Positions 16,449-24,187 of a DNA stretch of 64,000 bases are shown here, piece after piece; the first letter of the stretch is position 1; each line of letters begins with the position of its first letter. Origin of the DNA: Pseudomonas citri (GTDB lineage: Bacteria; Pseudomonadota; Gammaproteobacteria; Pseudomonadales; Pseudomonadaceae); contig NZ_JAODAB010000005.1 in assembly GCF_025336485.1 (NCBI RefSeq), forward strand, positions 186,001 through 250,000, written 5' to 3'. The notes below the pieces were generated by a model. That model worked only from the letters and a program-made list of their open reading frames with translations. It ran no database searches and was not told where the DNA came from. A program made the position numbers and the translations under genes.

Positions 16449-18899
16449 TTATTTACCGGGCACCAGGGTCAACCGCGTCTTGCCATAGGCCCGATCGAAA
16501 TTCTGCGGCTGCAAGGGCAGGTTCTGGTACTGCCCCTTGAGCCACGGATCGATGCCGTTGACGTAGTTCGGGCTGGCCGGGTTGCCGGCCTGGCCGGTGC
16601 CGCCCTGGATCATCAGCGGTTCGGGCTGGCCGAAGTCAACGATCAGGCGCATGGCCGGCGCCAGTGTGGTGTTGAAATCCTGGCCCCAGGCAAAGGCCGA
16701 CGCGTTGAGCGTGGTGGCGTCGCCGCCGGCCGCCATCGGGCCGCGTACGACTTGGCCGCTGCCGTTCCTCCAGGCGTATTGATGCAGCTTGCCCCACTGC
16801 CAGGCCTTGTGATCACCGCCCAATTGGCTATCGCCGGCGCTGATGGTCGCGGCCAGGCTGCGAGCGAGGATGACGGCCTTGTCTTCTTTTTGCGGCGTGC
16901 GAACGTCGTCCCAGAACGGACTGTCTTCACGTCCCAACAGATGATCGGCCTGCGCCGAATAAGAGAGCTGGCCATTGGCAAGTAGCGCCTTCCACGCCGG
17001 GCTGCTGTCCGGTCCCAGTTCGTCGAGGAAGATCTGCTTCATGCTCTCTTGCAGGAACAACCCATAGATCGCCGCGTCGGCGGAGGTCGGGCTCAGCCGG
17101 CCATCGAACGCCATCAGGCGGGTGTAGGCTTCGCGGGCCTTGGCCCGGTCCGCCTCTGGCAGTGCGTCGATGGCCTGCTTGAGCGGCTGGGCTATGCCTG
17201 GGGCCTCGAAGACTTTCTTGAGTTTGGCGGCGAAGGTCGTGGTCTGGTCATACTGCATGGCGGTCAGGCTGCGGGCGTCGTGCTTGCCCGCGCCGGCCAG
17301 CTCCGCCAGGCGCTCGCCGCGCTCCGGCGAAGCCCAGGAGTTGGACAGTTGCATGCCATAGCCGTGGGGAATGACCCGCTGGTTGGCGGTGCCGAGCCAG
17401 CCCAGGGCCGGATCCTGGTCGTACGGATGGAGCATGGGGTCGGCGTAACCGTCCCAATCGTAGCGACCTTCCCAACCCGGCGACGGCAACAGGCCTTCGC
17501 CTTCACGACGGTTCGGGTAGCGCCCGGTGACTTGCCAGCCGATGTGGTTGGCATCGGCGAACAGCATGTTCACCGCCAGGGCCCGGATTTCCCGGCTGGC
17601 ATCGGAGGCTTTCTCGACGTTCTGCGCCCGGGACAGGTCAAAGAACGCATCCAGGGTCTTGTCTTCGGAAAAGCTTGGCAACTGCAAGGCCAGGCCAAGG
17701 CCGCTGGCCGCCGCCAGGCCTTGGGCACTGTTGAGCAGCGGGCCATGGCGGGTCTCGAACACCGCTTCACGGATCGGCCGTTGGCCTTTGACGAAATAGG
17801 TTTCGTTGCGCACCACCGCGGGTTGCCACTTGCCATTGACCTCGTAGGACAGGCCGTTGCCCTGGCGTCGGATTTTTTCCAGAAACAGGTCCTGGTTGTC
17901 CCCCAGGACACTGGTCATGCTCCAGGCCACCTTGCCGTTGAAGCCTTGCAGGATCATGGGAATGCCCGCCACCGAAACCCCGGCGGCCTGATACCGCGGT
18001 GCCCGGATTTGCACGGGACTCCACAGCGACGGCACACCCAACGGCCCATGGCTGTCGCCGGCCAGCAGGCTCTTGCCACTGCGGCTGTGTTGCGGCGCGA
18101 TGGCCCAGTTGCTCGAAGACGAATTGTTCAACAGGTTCAGCCCGGTCAACTGCTCAGTGGCCTTGCGCAATTCGTTCAGGCCCGGAACCTGGCCGTTGAG
18201 CGCGATGCCCTGGAGCTTGTCGGCCTCGGCCAGCGGCAGTTGCTCGTCTGGATAGGATGGGCTCAGCCAGGCCAGTTTGTCGTGGGGAACGGTCTGGGCC
18301 AGCACCAGGCTGGCGATTTCTTCCGGCAGGTTGGCCGATTGGCTGAAATTCAGCAGGCAGAACATCAGCGCTGAATCTTCCGGCTTCCAATACTCGGGTT
18401 TGTAGCCGGTGGCAGCCAGGTCGGCCGGCAATTTGTCGCGGTAGCGGAACAGGTAGGCGTTGACGCCCCGGGCATAGACTTCGAAGAAGCGCTTGAGCCG
18501 GGGGGAGGAGGCCTTGTACAGCTCGTCAGCGTTTTTCTTCAGGTTGATCGCGCGCATGTAGCGGTCGACGTCCAGGCGCTCGGCGCCGGACATTTCCGCC
18601 AATCGGCCCTGGGCCAGCAGGCGCAGGGTCACCATCTGGCTGATGCGGTCGCTGGCGTGGACGTAGCCGAGGGTGAAGAGTGCGTCATGGAAGCTGCTGC
18701 TTTCGATCAGCGGCATGCCCATGGCATTGCGCCGGACCGTGACATTCTGCGCCAGCCCTTTAAGCGGCTGCACGCCGGAAGTGGGCAAGACAGTGTCCTG
18801 GGCGTTCCAGGACTGGCAACCGCTCAAACCGAGCACACTGGCCACTGCGGCGGCGACGCCGAGCCGGGGAAAAGAAGAAATCGAGGCTGGCGAGGCCAT
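16449..18899 (-). CDS. quiP: Acyl-homoserine-lactone acylase / penicillin acylase family (QuiP)
   Basis: 816 residues from [10 protein letters not shown], the usual family start; an upstream ATG at 18971 would add 24 residues ahead of the signal. The precursor is an N-terminal-nucleophile hydrolase that self-cleaves into alpha and beta chains. The cleavage site is at the run [18 protein letters not shown], with a Ser near residue 263 as the new N-terminal nucleophile. The N-terminus carries a lipobox LSGC (Cys28), as in P. aeruginosa QuiP (PA1032), so it is probably a membrane-anchored periplasmic protein. QuiP removes the acyl chain from long-chain AHL signals. It is transcribed alone. Confidence 0.87.
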   Translation of the reverse strand: MASPASISSFPRLGVAAAVASVLGLSGCQSWNAQDTVLPTSGVQPLKGLAQNVTVRRNAMGMPLIESSSFHDALFTLGYVHASDRISQMVTLRLLAQGRLAEMSGAERLDVDRYMRAINLKKNADELYKASSPRLKRFFEVYARGVNAYLFRYRDKLPADLAATGYKPEYWKPEDSALMFCLLNFSQSANLPEEIASLVLAQTVPHDKLAWLSPSYPDEQLPLAEADKLQGIALNGQVPGLNELRKATEQLTGLNLLNNSSSSNWAIAPQHSRSGKSLLAGDSHGPLGVPSLWSPVQIRAPRYQAAGVSVAGIPMILQGFNGKVAWSMTSVLGDNQDLFLEKIRRQGNGLSYEVNGKWQPAVVRNETYFVKGQRPIREAVFETRHGPLLNSAQGLAAASGLGLALQLPSFSEDKTLDAFFDLSRAQNVEKASDASREIRALAVNMLFADANHIGWQVTGRYPNRREGEGLLPSPGWEGRYDWDGYADPMLHPYDQDPALGWLGTANQRVIPHGYGMQLSNSWASPERGERLAELAGAGKHDARSLTAMQYDQTTTFAAKLKKVFEAPGIAQPLKQAIDALPEADRAKAREAYTRLMAFDGRLSPTSADAAIYGLFLQESMKQIFLDELGPDSSPAWKALLANGQLSYSAQADHLLGREDSPFWDDVRTPQKEDKAVILARSLAATISAGDSQLGGDHKAWQWGKLHQYAWRNGSGQVVRGPMAAGGDATTLNASAFAWGQDFNTTLAPAMRLIVDFGQPEPLMIQGGTGQAGNPASPNYVNGIDPWLKGQYQNLPLQPQNFDRAYGKTRLTLVPGK

Positions 18900-19060
18900 G
18901 GCAAAGCTCCTGCGGGAGGGGGGTGGCAGCGATAAAGGCGCTACGTTAGTGAGCGGGAGGGGGGCGCGCAAGCGGGGGCGGGGGTTATTTGTTGATTTGG
19001 CGATGAAACCCCTTGATGCTCAAGTGTGGAAATTCAATGACCGAGCAAGGGAACACCGAT

Positions 19061-19618
19061 ATGGAGCTAAAGGGCGACGCGGCGCTGATCCTGATCGACC
19101 AGCAAAAAGGCATTCTGGAGCCACGGCTCGGTCCGCGTAACAACCCCGAGGCGGAGTTACGCATGCTGGAATTGCTGGCGTTTTGGCGACACACGGCGCG
19201 ACCGGTGATCCATGTCCACCATCTCTCCCGCTCGCCGGACTCGGTGTTCTGGCCTGGGCAATCGGGTGTAGAGGTCCAGCCACGCTTCGAACCGATGGCC
19301 GGCGAGTGGCTGGTGCAAAAGCAGGTGCCGGATGGGTTCTGCGGCACGCCTCTGGAGCAGGACCTGCGCGGGGCTGGGATCGGGCAATTGGTGATCGTGG
19401 GTGTGGCGACGAACAATTCGGTGGAGTCCACGGCGCGCACGGCCGGGAATCTGGGCTTCGACACCTGGGTGGCCGAGGATGCCTGCTTCACGTTCGACAA
19501 GGCCGATTATTTCGGCCTTGCCCGCACGGCCGCCGAGGTGCACGCCATGTCGCTGGGGAACTTGCACGGGGAGTATGCGACGGTGGTCAGCTCGAGGCAG
19601 ATCATTGAGGCCAACTGA
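19061..19618 (+). CDS. Isochorismatase-like (cysteine-hydrolase fold) protein lacking the catalytic Cys
   Basis: 185 residues from the ATG at 19061, which has AAGGGA nine bases upstream; in-frame ATGs at 19037 and 19013 would lengthen it by 8 or 16 residues. The alpha/beta fold of isochorismatase/nicotinamidase proteins is clear (AALILIDQQKGIL, VIVGVATNNSVESTARTA). The catalytic Asp (D13) and Lys (K87) are in place, but the Cys nucleophile position is Ser120. Such proteins may have changed or lost activity. It stands alone between quiP (divergent) and the SEC-C genes. Confidence 0.85.
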   Translation: MELKGDAALILIDQQKGILEPRLGPRNNPEAELRMLELLAFWRHTARPVIHVHHLSRSPDSVFWPGQSGVEVQPRFEPMAGEWLVQKQVPDGFCGTPLEQDLRGAGIGQLVIVGVATNNSVESTARTAGNLGFDTWVAEDACFTFDKADYFGLARTAAEVHAMSLGNLHGEYATVVSSRQIIEAN

Positions 19619-19706
19619 TTGAACGCGTCGGCCTCATAGAGAGCCTGCTCCGGGGGGGGACCCGACATGACGACTCAACAGGCGAAGATACGCTGCGCCT
19701 GCAAGA

Positions 19707-19910
19707 TCAAGCCCCGTGGCACTTCTTGAATTTCTTGCCATTGCCGCATGGGCATGGGTCGTTGCGGCCGACATCCTTCAGTGCGTTGCGCACCGGTTCC
19801 TGATGGGCGTGGCCACAGTGGGGGCCGTGGACGTGGCCGTGGTCATGATCGTGATGATGGTCATGATCGTGGTTGCAATCAGGGCCGTGGACATGGGGTT
19901 GCTGGGTCAT
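19707..19910 (-). CDS. Small His-rich SEC-C motif protein
   Basis: 67 residues. The first half is a run of His and Asp ([16 protein letters not shown]) with two Cys; the second half is a single SEC-C zinc motif ([14 protein letters not shown]), as at the end of SecA. It probably binds zinc or another metal. It lies six bases downstream of the LEA14-like lipoprotein gene on the same strand, so they are likely co-transcribed. Function unknown. Confidence 0.8.
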   Translation of the reverse strand: MTQQPHVHGPDCNHDHDHHHDHDHGHVHGPHCGHAHQEPVRNALKDVGRNDPCPCGNGKKFKKCHGA

Positions 19911-19915
19911 CGGGG

Positions 19916-20401
19916 TTACTCCGCAATAAAATCGGCGGCGATTATCACGCCATTGCGCGCCAGGTGCACGTAGTGAGCGATGAATAATCCGGTTTCAAGC
20001 TCACCTTCCAGACGATAGGGAATCTCCTCTCGGGGTTTTTCGAGCAGTTTCACCAGTTCACGCACCTGCGGCCACAGGTTGGTGCGGATCGGCACGTTGA
20101 AATAGGCGCTGTGCCTGGGGCTTACCGTGAACCAATGCTCATGCTCGCCTTCGGCCAACAACAGACCGCCCAGGTGGATGCGATAGGCCAGGCTGCGCAC
20201 GGTGAGGTCGCTGTCGCCGGGGTTGTCGACGCGAAAGTTCAGGATGAACTTCTGTTCCAGCAGGCGGGCCCGTACTACGTCGACCTTCACCAGGTGAACC
20301 TGTGGGTCAGGGGCTTCTTCACCCCACCAGGACGCACAGCCCCCGAGCCCGATGAAAAGCAGCAGGCAAACAGTGCGTAGCCAGCGTGATGAGTGGGTCA
20401 T
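19916..20401 (-). CDS. LEA14-like (WHy domain) lipoprotein
   Basis: 161 residues with a type II signal peptide and lipobox LGGC (Cys22). The mature part is a single LEA type 2/WHy beta-sandwich, with the family pattern [21 protein letters not shown]. Envelope-anchored members are linked to stress tolerance in some bacteria, but no role is established here. It precedes the SEC-C gene in an apparent operon. Confidence 0.8.
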   Translation of the reverse strand: MTHSSRWLRTVCLLLFIGLGGCASWWGEEAPDPQVHLVKVDVVRARLLEQKFILNFRVDNPGDSDLTVRSLAYRIHLGGLLLAEGEHEHWFTVSPRHSAYFNVPIRTNLWPQVRELVKLLEKPREEIPYRLEGELETGLFIAHYVHLARNGVIIAADFIAE

Positions 20402-20471
20402 GTCCGCGCCTCTGGTTTATCTCCAGTCTAGCCCTCCGGACCGAAGGCCGTGCGTCGGACGTTTCGGAAAA

Positions 20472-20960
20472 TCAACGATTGAAGTAGCTGGCGCAGCACT
20501 TCTTGAATTTATGCCCACTGCCGCACGGGCAACTGTCGTTGCGCCCGGCCTTGACCGCAACGGTCGGATCGATGAAGTACCAACGCCCGCCGTTCTGCAC
20601 GAACGAGGACTGTTCGCGGTGACTGTGTTCCCCCTGGCCGTCGTGCCAGCGTGCGGTGAAGGTGACAAAGGCATGTTCCGGCTGGCCGCCGAACACTTCG
20701 CTGCTTTCCACTTCCAGCCCCAACCAGGTGCTGTTGGCGCTCCACTCGCCCATGGACTGGCGATCGAGACCCTCTTGCTGGACCGGGAGCGTGGTGCTTA
20801 CCAGATAGTCCACCAGCCCCAGCACATAGGCGCTGTAGCGCGAACGCATCAAGGCTTCGGCGCAAGGCGCCGGGTGACCGTCGTGGTAATGGCCGCAACA
20901 GGCGTCCAAGGGGTTGCCACTGCCGCAGGGGCAAATGGTTGTCTGCAAGCTTATGTTCAC
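20472..20960 (-). CDS. YchJ family protein with two SEC-C motifs
   Basis: About 162 residues (starting at the GTG at 20960; another GTG at 20969 is possible). SEC-C zinc motifs lie at both ends ([14 protein letters not shown] and [13 protein letters not shown]). Between them is a NTF2-like domain with [10 protein letters not shown] and TFTARWHDG, the YchJ arrangement. Function is unknown; zinc binding is inferred. The start lies within a few bases of the preceding gene's stop, so the two are coupled. Confidence 0.88.
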   Translation of the reverse strand: MNISLQTTICPCGSGNPLDACCGHYHDGHPAPCAEALMRSRYSAYVLGLVDYLVSTTLPVQQEGLDRQSMGEWSANSTWLGLEVESSEVFGGQPEHAFVTFTARWHDGQGEHSHREQSSFVQNGGRWYFIDPTVAVKAGRNDSCPCGSGHKFKKCCASYFNR

Positions 20961-20962
20961 GG

Positions 20963-21460
20963 CTACCACCAGTATTTTCCGAAATTTTCCGGGTTGGCCC
21001 AGAAACGTGAGTTGAGCCAGTCGGGGACTTGCTTGTATTCAAGCAGATCGTAGGTAAACAGCGTCAGCACCTGTTCCTCGCGCTGGAACCGTTCGCTGGC
21101 TTGCAGCGCCAGGGAAAAGAAATCCGTCTCCTGCCAGCCGCAGGCATCGAGGTCGGCCAGCACGACGATGCGGCTGGCGTTGAGGTTGCGAATGCCGCCC
21201 AGCAGGTTCAGACCGTCGCGCTTGGGCAGGTGTTCCAGGCAGTCGAGGGCCAGGGCCAGGTCGAACCTTTGGGCGGCAACGCCAGCCGGCAGCGGGCCGG
21301 GGCCGGCGACGACCACTTCGGTGTCGGGATGTGCCTGCTGAAATGCCTCGAGCGCGGGAAAGCCGCTGGCGCCGACCAGCAGCAGTTTTTGCGGGGCATA
21401 ACGGTCAAGCACGGCCGCCAGGGCTTGTTGGGGGGTGCGCGAAGAAATGGCAACGGTCAT
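20963..21460 (-). CDS. Conserved Pseudomonas protein, Rossmann-like (DUF6231-type)
   Basis: 165 residues. A segment [20 protein letters not shown] and the later [17 protein letters not shown] resemble a class I SAM-methyltransferase core, but the glycine motif is degenerate and no catalytic site can be assigned. The C-terminus is rich in aromatics ([18 protein letters not shown]). It is translationally adjacent to ychJ. I believe it corresponds to DUF6231. Function unknown. Confidence 0.7.
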   Translation of the reverse strand: MTVAISSRTPQQALAAVLDRYAPQKLLLVGASGFPALEAFQQAHPDTEVVVAGPGPLPAGVAAQRFDLALALDCLEHLPKRDGLNLLGGIRNLNASRIVVLADLDACGWQETDFFSLALQASERFQREEQVLTLFTYDLLEYKQVPDWLNSRFWANPENFGKYWW

Positions 21461-21652
21461 CGAAATTCCTCAATCAGAACCCCCACGATAGCGTGCCCGG
21501 GCAGCAAACCCTAGAGCGGTTTACGCCTGGAGGTATCGAACGGTCGCAAACGCGGGGAAAAACCTGCGATCAGCCCCGACTGGCGCAGATCCGAGCTCGG
21601 GTCTTTACTTTCCGGAATCGGCGTCAGGCCGATCCCTCAAGGAGAAGAACCG

Positions 21653-22348
21653 ATGAGCATAGTTCGGACAGCGTTACCCCTGGTCCTGCTAACCAGCGTG
21701 TTGACTGGTTGCGCAGGTTTGCAGAAAACCGACTGGCCGATCTGTGCGGCCACAGGCGGTGTCGTTGGCGCGGGATTGGGCGCCATCGAAAGCAGTTCCT
21801 GGATCGGACCGGGAGCCCTGGTGGCCGGTACCGTGGCGGGAGCCTGGTGCTGGGCCCATGGTGATGGCGACGAAGATGGCGACGGTGTGCCGGACAGCCG
21901 TGACAAATGCCCGGGCACACCGAAGGGTGTGCAGGTCGATGCCGATGGTTGCCCTCCGCCCGCGCCGGCCCCGGTGGTTGAAGAGCCTATGGCGCCCAAG
22001 GAAGAAACCCTGGTGATCCGTGACGTGCACTTCGAGTTCAACAAAGCCACGCTGACCGCCGCCGACAAAGAAGTCCTGAGTTCGGTCGCCACCCGGCTCA
22101 AGCAAGAAAATGCCTCCGCGCAACTGCGGGTCACCGGCCACACTGACAGTGTCGGCAGTGATGCCTACAACCGTAGGCTGTCGGAAAAACGGGCCAATTC
22201 GGTGGTGCAGTACCTGGTCGAAAGCGGCGTACCGCGCGCCAGTTTCGTCTCGGTGAGCGGTGCGGGCGAGAGCCAACCGGTGGCCGATAACAAGACCGCC
22301 GAAGGTCGGGCGATGAATCGTCGCACGGAAATCCGGATAAACCGCTGA
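21653..22348 (+). CDS. OmpA-family lipoprotein
   Basis: 231 residues. Signal peptide with lipobox LTGC (Cys20), then a Gly-rich hydrophobic stretch resembling a glycine zipper (residues 34-68). Next comes one calcium-binding thrombospondin type-3-like repeat (DGDEDGDGVPDSRDKCPGT), a Pro-rich linker, and a C-terminal OmpA domain that binds peptidoglycan (VTGHTDSVGSDAYNRRLSEK). It probably ties the outer membrane to the cell wall. Preceded by an AAGGAGAA ribosome site. Confidence 0.9.
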   Translation: MSIVRTALPLVLLTSVLTGCAGLQKTDWPICAATGGVVGAGLGAIESSSWIGPGALVAGTVAGAWCWAHGDGDEDGDGVPDSRDKCPGTPKGVQVDADGCPPPAPAPVVEEPMAPKEETLVIRDVHFEFNKATLTAADKEVLSSVATRLKQENASAQLRVTGHTDSVGSDAYNRRLSEKRANSVVQYLVESGVPRASFVSVSGAGESQPVADNKTAEGRAMNRRTEIRINR

Positions 22349-22394
22349 AACCCTTGCCATCCGTGGCTTGTAGAGTTGCGGATGCAGGTCCTTT

Positions 22395-22430
22395 CTCCTG
22401 AGTGACCGGTATGGGCCGGTCACTCAGGAG
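22395..22430. repeat. Perfect 15-bp inverted repeat (hairpin)
   Basis: CTCCTGAGTGACCGG and its exact inverse separated by six bases, 46 bases after the OmpA-lipoprotein stop. No T-run follows on either strand, so it is not a standard intrinsic terminator, though it may stabilise the 3' end of the mRNA. Confidence 0.6.
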
Positions 22431-22526
22431 CCTTCGACACTCCATTAAATTTGCCCACCCCTCTGGCTTATCCTTTGCGCAAGCCGTTACTGTGAGCCCA
22501 AAGAATAAATATTCATCGGGGGGCGT

Positions 22527-22799
22527 ATGAAGGTGTTTTGGGGGCTGGGGCGCTTGCTGACCCTGCTGTTCTGGCTGGTGGTGCTGGTCAACCTGGTCTT
22601 GCCGTTCGTCCATCCGCTGCATCTGCTGGTCAATCTGGCCGGGTCGCTGTTGCTGGCGGTCCATCTGCTGGAGCTTTTGTGGTGCCGGGGCAGTTTTCGT
22701 GGCCGCCCCGCGCCAGGCCGTGATCGCCTCAGGGTGCTGCTGTTCGGCGTCTTCCACTTGCAAACCCTCCCGACCGCGCCAGAGGCTTCCCATGCGTAA
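22527..22799 (+). CDS. DUF1145 family small membrane protein
   Basis: 90 residues with two hydrophobic helices (LLTLLFWLVVLVNLVLPF and LLVNLAGSLLLAVHLLELL) and a basic C-terminus. The length and layout fit DUF1145 (YhhL-like) inner-membrane proteins of unknown function. Its last eight bases overlap the start of the collagen-like gene, so translation of the two is coupled. Confidence 0.75.
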   Translation: MKVFWGLGRLLTLLFWLVVLVNLVLPFVHPLHLLVNLAGSLLLAVHLLELLWCRGSFRGRPAPGRDRLRVLLFGVFHLQTLPTAPEASHA

Positions 22800-23550
22800 A
22801 CTGTGTTTGCTCGCCCTATTCGTATGCCCGTGGGCCTCGGCCCAGGTGGTCCAGGTGGAAAGCCATTCGGTGATGCGCCTGCCCAATACCGCCAGTGTCC
22901 TGACCCTTGAGCGGTTGGAGGTGGCCGACTATGGCACGTTGCTGGTGCCTTCGAACGTCACGCAACTGTCCATCGAACAGTTGCACCTGGGGCGCGAGGC
23001 ACGGATTGCCATCGTGCCCGCGCAACAGCCGTTGGCGATGAAAGTGGTCCGGGCTGAGCTGGCCGACGGCAGCCAGATCACTTCTCGCGGGGCGGCGGGC
23101 TCCTATACAAAGGCGGCGCGGCCGGGGCGCAATCTCGAGCTGAGTTTCGAAGCCTTGAATGCGCCGGTGTTGTCGGTGGATGCCCGCGGTGGCGCTGGGG
23201 CGCCGGGCTATGTGGGCCTGGATGGTGCCAACGGCCAGGCGCCGGGGTGCACCTGGGGTTCGGCTGGGCGTGGTGCCGATGGCAGCAACGGCAGCGATGG
23301 CCAGCCGGGCGCGAGCGGCGCCCTGGTGCGCCTCGAACTGCCCCGCGCGTACCCGGCCGAACAGATCAAAGTGACGGTGGATGGCGGCGCTGGTGGTGCG
23401 GCGGGACGCGGGGGCAAGCCTGGCGCCGGGGGCAAGGCCAAGGGATGCATTGTCTACACAGCCGACGGCGGCAAAAGTGGCCGTCCGGGTGCCGATGGCC
23501 TGCCAGGGCCTGCTGGAGCGGAGGGGGTGGTGACGGTGCAGCGGTTCTAA
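22792..23550 (+). CDS. Secreted protein with collagen-like Gly-rich region
   Basis: 252 residues from MRKLCLLALFVCP, with a Sec signal peptide ending near ASA/QVV (residue 18). Residues 20-120 form an uncharacterised beta-rich domain. The C-terminal half is rich in Gly, with irregular Gly-X-Y stretches (GAPGYVGLDGANGQAPG, GRPGADGLPGPAGAEG) and two conserved Cys, interrupted by a short beta segment (LVRLELPRAYPAEQIKVTVD). It is probably an envelope or secreted protein. The Gly-X-Y runs are too short for a long collagen helix. It starts inside the end of the DUF1145 gene. Confidence 0.75.
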   Translation: MRKLCLLALFVCPWASAQVVQVESHSVMRLPNTASVLTLERLEVADYGTLLVPSNVTQLSIEQLHLGREARIAIVPAQQPLAMKVVRAELADGSQITSRGAAGSYTKAARPGRNLELSFEALNAPVLSVDARGGAGAPGYVGLDGANGQAPGCTWGSAGRGADGSNGSDGQPGASGALVRLELPRAYPAEQIKVTVDGGAGGAAGRGGKPGAGGKAKGCIVYTADGGKSGRPGADGLPGPAGAEGVVTVQRF

Positions 23551-23567
23551 GATCCGCTCGAATCTAC

Positions 23568-23596
23568 TTTTGTGAGCGAGCCTGCTCGCTCACAAA
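23568..23596 (+). terminator. Palindrome/terminator after the collagen-like gene
   Basis: TTTGTGAGCGAG-CCTG-CTCGCTCACAAA, a perfect palindrome 18 bases after the stop. It belongs to the local single-REP family and may end transcription. Confidence 0.6.
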
Positions 23597-23624
23597 GGGG
23601 GCACACCATTGCTGGATAATCGCT

Positions 23625-24089
23625 TCAGAACAGCGGCCGAGCCGCGCCAAGCGCCACCACCAGCAAGCCGATCAGCAGATTGATTCCCACCAGCCGACGA
23701 ATCTTGCCCAGCACCGCCGCACCCGCCGGCCAATCCTGGGCCATCACCGCGTTGCGCAAGGCTGGCAATTGCAGGCCCTGGATGCGGATAAACAGAGCCG
23801 TCATCACCACATACAAACCCATCATGACCTGTACATAACGCGGCGCGGTTTCGAAACCGCTGAAGCGCAGGTGGATCAACCCTGTGCCGCTGATCGGCAA
23901 AATCACCACCGCGATCCAGACCCAGACGAAGAAACGTTGAAACACTTCAATCCACAGCTTGAGCCTGGCCGGCCCTTCAAGTGCCGTGATTGCGGCGGGG
24001 CGCAGGATCATCCAGGCGAAAAACATGCCGCCGACCCAGACCAGGGCCGCGAGCAAATGCAGGGTGTAGATGAGGGCAAAGGGTGTCAT
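23625..24089 (-). CDS. CopD-family integral membrane protein
   Basis: 154 residues with four hydrophobic helices. The start IYTLHLLAALVWVGGMFFAW has the conserved His and Trp of the CopD/YdfZ-type membrane domain, which in CopD binds copper or heme. A second conserved stretch is ISGTGLIHLRFSG. No partner copper genes are adjacent. The role is open; metal or heme contact is only inferred. Confidence 0.75.
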   Translation of the reverse strand: MTPFALIYTLHLLAALVWVGGMFFAWMILRPAAITALEGPARLKLWIEVFQRFFVWVWIAVVILPISGTGLIHLRFSGFETAPRYVQVMMGLYVVMTALFIRIQGLQLPALRNAVMAQDWPAGAAVLGKIRRLVGINLLIGLLVVALGAARPLF

Positions 24090-24150
24090 TGCGTTACTCC
24101 GTTCTGCGCAGGATGCATTAGCGGGGTATGATAGCCGCCGATCCGAACCA

Positions 24151-24166
24151 CTGAAAATTTATCCAG
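24151..24166 (+). promoter_or_regulatory. LexA (SOS) box upstream of dinG
   Basis: CTGAAAATTTATCCAG matches CTG-N10-CAG with an AT-rich core, 22 bases before the dinG start. E. coli dinG also carries a LexA box. Confidence 0.78.
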
Positions 24167-24187
24167 CGTTTTTTGCGCGCGACATTC

